This document shows positions 6,625-10,994 of a stretch of 10,994 nucleotides of DNA, in pieces. Location of the stretch: assembly GCA_031424145.1 (NCBI GenBank), contig JANPGV010000125.1, positions 1-10,994 of the forward strand, given 5' to 3'. This DNA comes from JAENVT01 sp031424145. Lineage in GTDB: Bacteria; Actinomycetota; Acidimicrobiia; Acidimicrobiales; Ilumatobacteraceae. Each line of letters begins with the position of its first letter. Position 1 is the first letter of the stretch. A program made the translations under genes and the position numbers. The notes beneath the pieces were generated by a model that saw only the letters and a program-made list of their open reading frames with translations, ran no database searches and was not told the origin of the DNA.

Positions 6625-7829
6625 TGCACGTCTCGTTCTGCGAGTGCGGCTGCCTGGGCCAACACATCGCGCAGCGGGCGACCGAGTGCGGCCGCTGCGG
6701 CAGCGGCATCGTCGTATTCGACCTTCACTCGACCGAGCGCAACTTTGGCGCGAATTCGATGGCCGTCGACGATCACTTGTCGCTCGGTGCGTTGTTGCGG
6801 CCAACGGCGTAGGTCCGTGCCACGCAGGCCCAACGAACCGGTTTCGCGCAGCAGCAACGCTCCGATCAGCGGCGCGGCCGAGGGATCGCACAGCACGTGG
6901 ACCGTGTGGGCAGGCCGCCCCTTCTTCATCACGATCGGCGACGCCCATGCGTCGTGCGCGCCGGCAGCGATGAGTGTTGCGATCGTGTGAGCAATCACCT
7001 CTCCAGTGGCGTCGTCGACGTTGGTCTCCAACAGCTGTATGTGCTGGCCGGGCTCCGGCATCACCGTCGGCGATGCGGCTTCGCCGATCACGACCTGCAC
7101 GACATTGGGACGACCCGAGATGTCGGCGCTGCCTGCGCCGTACCCGACAGACGAGACATTGATCGCCGGCATCGGGCCGAACTCGTCGGCCAGCGCGCAC
7201 ATCAGGGCAACGCCGGTCGGTGTTGCCAGCTCCTTGCGGTCATCGACACCGCGGCTCGGTGCGTTGCGGCGGGCGAGCAGCTCGGTCACGGCCGGAGCGG
7301 GATTCGGCAGGAGCCCATGTGCCGCCAGCACGGTCCCCTCGCCAACAGTGATGGAGCTGCAGACGATCGTCTCCACGTCGAGGGATTCCAATGCCGCGCA
7401 CGTACCGACGATGTCGACAATGGCGTCGACGGATCCGACCTCATGGAACTCGACGTCTTCTGGCGCCATGCGGTGCATCGCACCTTCCGCGTCGGCGAGC
7501 ATCGCGAAGGTGCGTTGGGCGCGGTCGCGCACCCGCTCGGGCAGATCGGCGGCATCGATCAGATCACGGATTGCCCGATAGCTGCGGTGGTGATGAGCGT
7601 GTTCGTCGTGTGTGTGCCCGTGGCTGTGATCGTCGACGACGACGTGGGCCTGTGTGGCGGCGATGCCGCATCGCATTACGTTCTCGAACGTGAGGGCATA
7701 ACCCTCGAGATCGAGCCGGCCGACGAGATCGGCGATGACCATCCGGTCGGCACCAGCATCGACCAGTGACGCCATCGTCATGTCACCGGCAGTTCCAGCG
7801 AAGCAGTGAAACCAGGCGGTTCGCGTCAC
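6621..7829 (-). CDS. larC: LarC, nickel-pincer nucleotide nickel-insertion protein
   Basis: A 402-residue LarC read from GTG 7829, which gives a GTGA overlap with larB and starts right at the conserved N-terminus WFHCFAGTAGDM. LarC inserts nickel into the dithiolated pyridinium nucleotide in a CTP-dependent step, the last in NPN cofactor synthesis. Visible blocks are a histidine-rich metal-binding loop with eight His between residues 68 and 81, then VEFHEVGSVDAIVDIVG, SSVGYGAGSAD, and the C-terminal nucleotide-domain motif ETNVDDATGE followed by KKGRP. In Lactiplantibacillus plantarum the protein needs a programmed frameshift (larC1/larC2); here it is a single uninterrupted frame of normal length. 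The usual Asp in the opening D-C-F-x-G-x-x-GDM motif is His here. LarE and LarA are not within the window. The codon before the GTG belongs to larB, so translational coupling is likely. Confidence 0.93.
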   Translation of the reverse strand: MTRTAWFHCFAGTAGDMTMASLVDAGADRMVIADLVGRLDLEGYALTFENVMRCGIAATQAHVVVDDHSHGHTHDEHAHHHRSYRAIRDLIDAADLPERVRDRAQRTFAMLADAEGAMHRMAPEDVEFHEVGSVDAIVDIVGTCAALESLDVETIVCSSITVGEGTVLAAHGLLPNPAPAVTELLARRNAPSRGVDDRKELATPTGVALMCALADEFGPMPAINVSSVGYGAGSADISGRPNVVQVVIGEAASPTVMPEPGQHIQLLETNVDDATGEVIAHTIATLIAAGAHDAWASPIVMKKGRPAHTVHVLCDPSAAPLIGALLLRETGSLGLRGTDLRRWPQQRTERQVIVDGHRIRAKVALGRVKVEYDDAAAAAAALGRPLRDVLAQAAALAERDVQ

Positions 7830-8563
7830 GGCATCATTCTGGCGATCGCGCACGCTGCTCCAAACCCGTTGTCGATTCCCACCACCGTGACCCCGCTGGC
7901 GCACGAAGCATGCATCGCCAACAACGCGGTGATGCCATCGAGGCTGGATCCGTACCCGACGCTGGTTGGAACGGCCACGACCGGGCCGCTGGTGAGGCCG
8001 CCGATCACGCTTGCCAGTGCGCCTTCCATACCGGCCACCACGACCACAGCGTCGGCCGACGTGACACGGTCGATGTGGGCGAGAAGGCGATGCAGGCCGG
8101 AAACGCCGATGTCGACGAGCCGATCAGGTGTGAACCCATATGCACGCAGTGTCAGGACGCATTCGTCGACGATCTCGACGTCGCTCGTTCCGGCGCTGGT
8201 CACCAGGACGTGCGACGCCCGGCTCGCCTCGGGTCGGCGCCACAGGACAGCGCCGGTTGCCCGCTCGCCCGGGCCGTGCGCGGCGCTCACGGCTTCGATC
8301 TGTGGCGCATCGGCACGCGTCAGCAACACGGGCCCCACGCCGTTGGTCAGCAGTTCTCCAACGATGGCGACACACTGCTCGACGCTCTTGCCGCGGCCGT
8401 AGACCGCCTCTGGCATGCCTTGTCGCAAGGACCGGTGGTGATCGACCAGAGCATCACCGACTTCGGCGAACGGCAGCCGACGCAGTCGCTCCACCGCGGC
8501 ATCGGGTGTGAGGACGCCGCTGCGCACGTCGTCGATCAATTGGCGCAGTGTCGGTTCGTCCAC
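7826..8563 (-). CDS. larB: LarB, nicotinate adenine dinucleotide carboxylase/hydrolase
   Basis: A 245-residue LarB, full length. The family carboxylates the pyridinium ring of nicotinic acid adenine dinucleotide and cleaves its phosphoanhydride, giving pyridinium-3,5-biscarboxylate mononucleotide and AMP, the first NPN step. Typical blocks are visible: DHHRSLRQGMPEAVYGRGKS near the N-terminus, VTSAGTSD in the middle, DAVVVVAGMEGALASVIGG, and VPTSVGYGSSLDGI then LLAMHASCASG. Cys221 in the last block corresponds to the cysteine I recall as forming the covalent substrate adduct in the L. plantarum enzyme. The C-terminal half belongs to the PurE-like fold. The start is GTG 8563, immediately before the conserved helix DEPTLRQLIDDV; an ATG 8 nt upstream is out of frame. 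It follows the cyclic-nucleotide-domain gene by 19 nt and overlaps larC by four bases. Confidence 0.95.
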   Translation of the reverse strand: MDEPTLRQLIDDVRSGVLTPDAAVERLRRLPFAEVGDALVDHHRSLRQGMPEAVYGRGKSVEQCVAIVGELLTNGVGPVLLTRADAPQIEAVSAAHGPGERATGAVLWRRPEASRASHVLVTSAGTSDVEIVDECVLTLRAYGFTPDRLVDIGVSGLHRLLAHIDRVTSADAVVVVAGMEGALASVIGGLTSGPVVAVPTSVGYGSSLDGITALLAMHASCASGVTVVGIDNGFGAACAIARMMP

Positions 8564-8582
8564 CCGCCCATTGTGGCGGCGA

Positions 8583-9095
8583 TCAGGTCCCGGTATCGAG
8601 CGCGTCCAGAAATGTTTCGCCGGGTATCCGCAGGATGTGCCCTGCCGATGTGCAGCGGACGGTCGCCGTGCGGGGCACGTCGTAGAGCACGCCGAGCTCG
8701 CCGAACGAGTCGCCGGCGCGCAGCACGCGGATGAAGTCGGGGGTGTGGCCGAAGTGGCTGATCGACACGTCGAAGGTTCCGTCGATGATGAAGAAGACGT
8801 CGAAGCTGTTCTCGCCCTGCTGGGTGATGACGTCGCCCGCCGCGACGGCCTCTCGTTGTGTCACCGCAGCAAGGTCGTTGAGGCGAACAGGTGTCGCGAA
8901 GCGCAGCGAGGGGATCGTTCCGAGTAGCGAGCTGACCGGTGGTGAAGGATGGCTGACGCTCGCCGGGTCGTGCACCGACGACATCAGCGCGATGAGCGGC
9001 TTGCCGAATGCTGATCTGATCTGCCCGTACCACGAGCGGGTCAGTGCGGCGCTGCCCGTGATGGATGTGCTGGGACTCTCTGTGATGCCAGTCAT
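8583..9095 (-). CDS. Cyclic nucleotide-binding domain protein
   Basis: A 170-residue protein from ATG 9095, preceded four bases away by an AAGGGAG ribosome site; the ATG at 9119 lies upstream of that site and was rejected. Residues 1-60 are polar with a helix-like segment (LTRSWYGQIRSAFGKPLIALM). Residues 68-168 form a cNMP-binding domain: VAAGDVITQQGE, DVFFIIDGTFDV, and the phosphate-binding cassette FGELGVLYDVPRTATV. Here Glu133 and Arg142 are the residues that usually contact ribose and phosphate, so ligand binding looks intact. There is no helix-turn-helix, so it is not a Crp/Fnr transcription factor on its own; a sensor or regulatory adaptor is likelier. It precedes larB by 19 nt and may be the first gene of the lar transcription unit. 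Ligand identity (cAMP, cGMP or other) cannot be read from the sequence. Confidence 0.88.
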   Translation of the reverse strand: MTGITESPSTSITGSAALTRSWYGQIRSAFGKPLIALMSSVHDPASVSHPSPPVSSLLGTIPSLRFATPVRLNDLAAVTQREAVAAGDVITQQGENSFDVFFIIDGTFDVSISHFGHTPDFIRVLRAGDSFGELGVLYDVPRTATVRCTSAGHILRIPGETFLDALDTGT

Positions 9096-9099
9096 GTCG

Positions 9100-9106
9100 C
9101 TCCCTT
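9100..9106 (-). promoter_or_regulatory. Shine-Dalgarno AAGGGAG for the cNMP-domain gene
   Basis: AAGGGAG on the minus strand lies four bases before ATG 9095. It is the clearest ribosome binding site in the window and decides this start over the ATG at 9119. Confidence 0.75.
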
Positions 9107-9239
9107 GACAGAGCGCCAACCTTCGATCCGTGATACGTCGCTATCGAACTTCGAACAGCAGAGATTGGTTCGAACGCCCGATTCGCCCGTTGACGTCGGC
9201 GGCGAGTGTATTTGGCCCGGTTGAGCGCGGGACGACCAA

Positions 9240-9245
9240 TAGCCT
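9240..9245 (+). promoter_or_regulatory. -10-like TAGCCT before pheA
   Basis: TAGCCT directly abuts GTG 9246 and lies 6 nt before a second in-frame GTG at 9252. If it is a -10 element, initiation would fall near 9252 and that GTG would be the true leaderless start. No clear -35 is seen at 16-18 nt. Confidence 0.4.
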
Positions 9246-10187
9246 GTGCCTGTGATTGTTCCCACGACCCGCATCGGCTTCCTCGGGCCGCTCGGCACGT
9301 TCACCGAGCAGGCGCTGAAGTCTCAGCCCGATCTGGCCGCGTCGGAGCACGTGCTGTATCGCACGATGCCCGACGTGCTCGACGCTGTCGAAGCCGGTGA
9401 CGTCGAGTTCGGTTTCGTGGCAATCGAGAACTCGATCGAGGGAATGGTCAATCTGACTCAGGATGAGTTGGCGTTCAGCCACCAGCTCTTGATTCAACGT
9501 GAGGTGGTGCTCGACATCGAACACTGCCTGCTGGCCAAAGCGGGAACGACGTTGGCCGACGTCAAGACCGTGCTGTCCATCCCTGTCGCCACCGCTCAGT
9601 GCCACGCCTACGTGCGGGCCAACCTGCCGCAGGCCGAGCTTCGTGCAGCCAACTCCACCGCCGAGGCGGCACGCATCGTCAGCGAAGAAGCGGGCACAGG
9701 CTCCGCCGCCATCGCGCCGCACATTGCCGGCGATGTGTATGGCCTCGCCCTGCTCGCCGCGGACATCGCTGATCACCCCGGCAACCAGACCCGCTTCGTC
9801 CTCGTTGCCCGTTCCGGCGTGCCGGCACGCACGGGTCACGATCGCACGGGCCTGGTGATCTACCAGCGTGCCGACGAGCCCGGAAGTTTGATCTCGATCC
9901 TGCAAGAGTTCGCGGCCCGTCGTATCAACCTGTCGAACCTGTTGTCGCGCCCGACGAAGGACGGCGGCCTCGGCGACTACTGCTTCATCGTCTACGCCGA
10001 CGGCCACATCGCCGATGAACTGCTTGCCGACGCGGTGCGGTCGCTGCGCGCGAAACAAGGCAAGGTCAAGTTCCTCGGTTCGTACCCGGCGTCGGGCGAG
10101 CACGCCCACACCGCGCGAGAGCACGCTGACGCCAGATGGCGCGAAGCCGACGACTGGGTCGAGACCCTGCGCGCCCAAATCGAATAG
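9246..10187 (+). CDS. pheA: Prephenate dehydratase
   Basis: A 313-residue monofunctional prephenate dehydratase (GTG 9246; GTG 9252 would give 311 residues and fits the upstream -10-like element better). It converts prephenate to phenylpyruvate, CO2 and water in phenylalanine synthesis. Opening block IGFLGPLGTFTEQA, then FGFVAIENSIEGMV, ANSTAEAARIV, SAAIAPHIAGDVYGL, and the catalytic TRF (182-184) in GNQTRFVLVARS define the catalytic domain. An ACT domain follows at about residues 200-282 (DEPGSLISILQEFAARRINLSNL, then LSRPTKDGG). In well-studied enzymes the Phe-binding motifs are GALV and ESRP; here they read GSLI and LSRP, so feedback control may differ. There is no chorismate mutase domain. 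It is divergent from the lar run and is followed by a strong hairpin and a tRNA gene. A long antisense frame over it is regarded as a shadow. Confidence 0.95.
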   Translation: MPVIVPTTRIGFLGPLGTFTEQALKSQPDLAASEHVLYRTMPDVLDAVEAGDVEFGFVAIENSIEGMVNLTQDELAFSHQLLIQREVVLDIEHCLLAKAGTTLADVKTVLSIPVATAQCHAYVRANLPQAELRAANSTAEAARIVSEEAGTGSAAIAPHIAGDVYGLALLAADIADHPGNQTRFVLVARSGVPARTGHDRTGLVIYQRADEPGSLISILQEFAARRINLSNLLSRPTKDGGLGDYCFIVYADGHIADELLADAVRSLRAKQGKVKFLGSYPASGEHAHTAREHADARWREADDWVETLRAQIE

Positions 10188-10195
10188 CCCTATAC

Positions 10196-10233
10196 GAGTG
10201 TTTCCCGCCCACCCGGGTGGGCCGCAGACACTC
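10196..10233 (+). terminator. Two-part hairpin after pheA
   Basis: A perfect 16-bp palindrome, GCCCACCCGGGTGGGC (10207-10222), sits inside a second 6-bp stem, GAGTGT (10196-10201) with ACACTC (10228-10233), with 5-nt symmetric internal loops. It starts 8 nt after the pheA stop. No T-tract follows, so if it is a terminator it is of the tract-less kind common in GC-rich actinobacteria. It could alternatively be a protein-binding palindrome. Confidence 0.6.
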
Positions 10234-10243
10234 CGTCGGCAGT

Positions 10244-10249
10244 TAGCCT
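10244..10249 (+). promoter_or_regulatory. -10-like TAGCCT before tRNA-Ser
   Basis: TAGCCT ends seven bases before the tRNA 5' end, identical to the hexamer upstream of pheA and the namH-like gene. No good -35 is visible; the region where it would fall overlaps the end of the hairpin. Confidence 0.4.
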
Positions 10250-10256
10250 CGCACCC

Positions 10257-10343
10257 GGAACGGTGGCAGAGCGGACAAATGCACCCGCCTTGAAAGCGGG
10301 AGGCTCACAAGGCCCGGGGGTTCGAATCCCTCCCGTTCCGCCA
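10257..10343 (+). tRNA. serT: tRNA-Ser (anticodon TGA)
   Basis: An 87-nt class II tRNA including an encoded CCA. The acceptor stem GGAACGG (10257-10263) pairs with CCGTTCC (10333-10339), followed by discriminator G and CCA (10341-10343). The anticodon stem CCCGC/GCGGG encloses the loop CTTGAAA, giving anticodon TGA (10291-10293), which reads UCA serine codons. A long variable arm, as expected for tRNA-Ser, precedes the T-arm with TTCGAAT in the loop. The T-stem contains one G-T wobble. It lies between pheA and a convergent gene that ends 22 nt downstream. Confidence 0.96.
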
Positions 10344-10365
10344 AGCACGTTTCTGGGACGCGACA

Positions 10366-10994
10366 TCACCCGACCGCGTCGCGGAGGCGCTGTACCAAGC
10401 TGCCAACGGACGCTGCGGCGGGATGCGCGGCGAGCGCGTCCATGCCGGCGGCCAGCAGCTGATCGTGCACCGTTCGAAGCTGCTCCGGGTCGACCTCGTC
10501 GAAGAACGTCAGCGCGCTGTCGGCGTCGCCATCGAGGGCGGTGGCCACTGCCATCGCCCACCGGCCGACCACGCGATCGCCGTCGGAGCCCGACCCGTCG
10601 AATCGGGCCAGCGTGCCCAGTGCCCACAGCCGGCGCGTGTCGTCGGCTGCCCAGGCGGGCTTCAGCACGGCGGCCCAGTCCACGAACGCGTCGTCGCGCA
10701 GCCCGCGGAACGCGAGGTCGCTCTCGTCGTTGTCGACGAGGTACAAGAACGCCACCATCCCGTCCGGAAGCCACCTGCCGGGCTCGGCGAGTGTGTCGCG
10801 GACTGCGGGATGACGAAGCTCGTCGGCGTGTGCAGCGAAGTATTCGCGATCGAACCCCGTGTCGATCCACTGCCGGAACCGTTCGACTCCTGCGAGCACC
10901 GCGTAGGCTTCGTCGATGCCGTCGCGGCGAGCGGCTTCGAGGATGCGCTGGTGTTGGGCGATCTGCGCCTGTTCTTCGCCGATCAGTTCGTCGA
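10366..10994 (-). CDS. Uncharacterised protein, 5' end beyond window
   Basis: A minus-strand frame that stays open to the window edge; 208 residues are visible. A GTG at 10899 could start it, but the frame continues upstream without a stop and with coding-like composition (DELIGEEQAQIAQHQRILEA), so I treat the gene as truncated by the edge. The protein is rich in Ala, Asp, Leu and Arg, apparently mostly helical and soluble, with recurring tryptophans and Asp/Glu (RFRQWIDTGFDREYF, GRWLPDGMVAFLYLVDNDES, VDWAAVLKPAWAADDTRRLW). No signal peptide, membrane segment or known motif is recognised. The helical-repeat feel of residues 110-200 could suggest TPR-like packing, but I cannot support this. 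It converges on tRNA-Ser with a 22-nt gap. Confidence 0.75.
   Translation of the reverse strand, partial: DELIGEEQAQIAQHQRILEAARRDGIDEAYAVLAGVERFRQWIDTGFDREYFAAHADELRHPAVRDTLAEPGRWLPDGMVAFLYLVDNDESDLAFRGLRDDAFVDWAAVLKPAWAADDTRRLWALGTLARFDGSGSDGDRVVGRWAMAVATALDGDADSALTFFDEVDPEQLRTVHDQLLAAGMDALAAHPAAASVGSLVQRLRDAVG

Larger units (their letters stand above)
9096..9245. promoter_or_regulatory. Divergent intergenic region with repeated TCGAAC
   Basis: This 150-bp spacer separates the minus-strand lar run from plus-strand pheA and must hold both promoters. TCGAAC occurs three times (9144-9149, 9151-9156, 9170-9175), the last inside the 8-bp palindrome GTTCGAAC. TTGACA (9105-9110) and TTGACG (9190-9195) are on the plus strand, but neither has a convincing -10 at normal spacing. 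The minus-strand promoter could not be pinned down. Confidence 0.45.

Noticed and set aside
5800..7200. Longer 466-residue reading of the sulfurtransferase
   Set aside because: The extra N-terminal part lies wholly inside larC in another frame and is Arg-rich with no domain; the GTG at 6624 with a GTGA overlap starts right at the rhodanese domain.
9144..9175. LexA/SOS box (CGAAC-N4-GTTCG type)
   Set aside because: CGAAC and GTTCG are present but never in the needed orientation and 4-nt spacing.
9141..10178. 345-residue minus-strand open frame opposite pheA
   Set aside because: It is antisense to a confidently identified gene, lacks any motif, and has shadow-type composition; long antisense frames are expected at this GC content.
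10257..10343. Integration site use of the tRNA-Ser 3' end
   Set aside because: No integrase gene and no second copy of the tRNA 3' end is visible in the window; the downstream gene starts an ordinary convergent unit.

Overview
The window is a GC-rich bacterial chromosome segment with frequent GTG start codons, tightly overlapping genes and almost no intergenic space. These traits, the DUF2510 protein, and a MurNAc-hydroxylase-like protein resembling mycobacterial Rv3818 all point to an actinobacterium. The Acidimicrobiia (Ilumatobacter-like) would fit, but that placement is inference. No mobile element, phage gene, CRISPR array or rRNA is visible, so this looks like ordinary chromosome.

Layout. 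(1) Positions 2-301 (+) hold the end of an L,D-transpeptidase. It converges, with three bases between, on a minus-strand run. (2) Minus strand, 305-3404: a protein with a degenerate GGDEF-like domain, a metallo-beta-lactamase/Rieske protein of the NamH (UDP-MurNAc hydroxylase) type, and a DUF2510 protein with a Pro/Glu-rich linker. (3) Minus strand, 3485-9095: a compact six-gene run read from high to low coordinates. In order these are a cyclic-nucleotide-binding-domain protein, larB, larC, a mercaptopyruvate/thiosulfate sulfurtransferase, an ABC-2-like multi-pass membrane protein and its ABC ATPase. The internal junctions are +19 nt, a 4-nt GTGA overlap, a 4-nt GTGA overlap, an 8-nt overlap and about +19 nt. 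(4) Plus strand, 9246-10343: pheA (prephenate dehydratase), a strong two-part hairpin, and tRNA-Ser(TGA). (5) Minus strand, 10366 to the window edge: an unrecognised protein cut by the edge.

The most interesting unit is the 3485-9095 run. LarB and LarC carry out the first and last steps of nickel-pincer nucleotide (NPN) cofactor synthesis, and the middle step (LarE) adds sulfur. LarE and LarA are not in the window, but a rhodanese-type sulfurtransferase is fused into the operon by translational overlap, followed by an ABC exporter-like pair. A sulfur-supply role for the sulfurtransferase is a testable inference, not something shown by sequence.

A second pattern is a TANNNT hexamer (TAGCCT three times, TACGCT once) placed 6-8 nt before a start codon or before the tRNA 5' end, which suggests leaderless transcription. 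By contrast the gene heading the lar run has a clear Shine-Dalgarno sequence.
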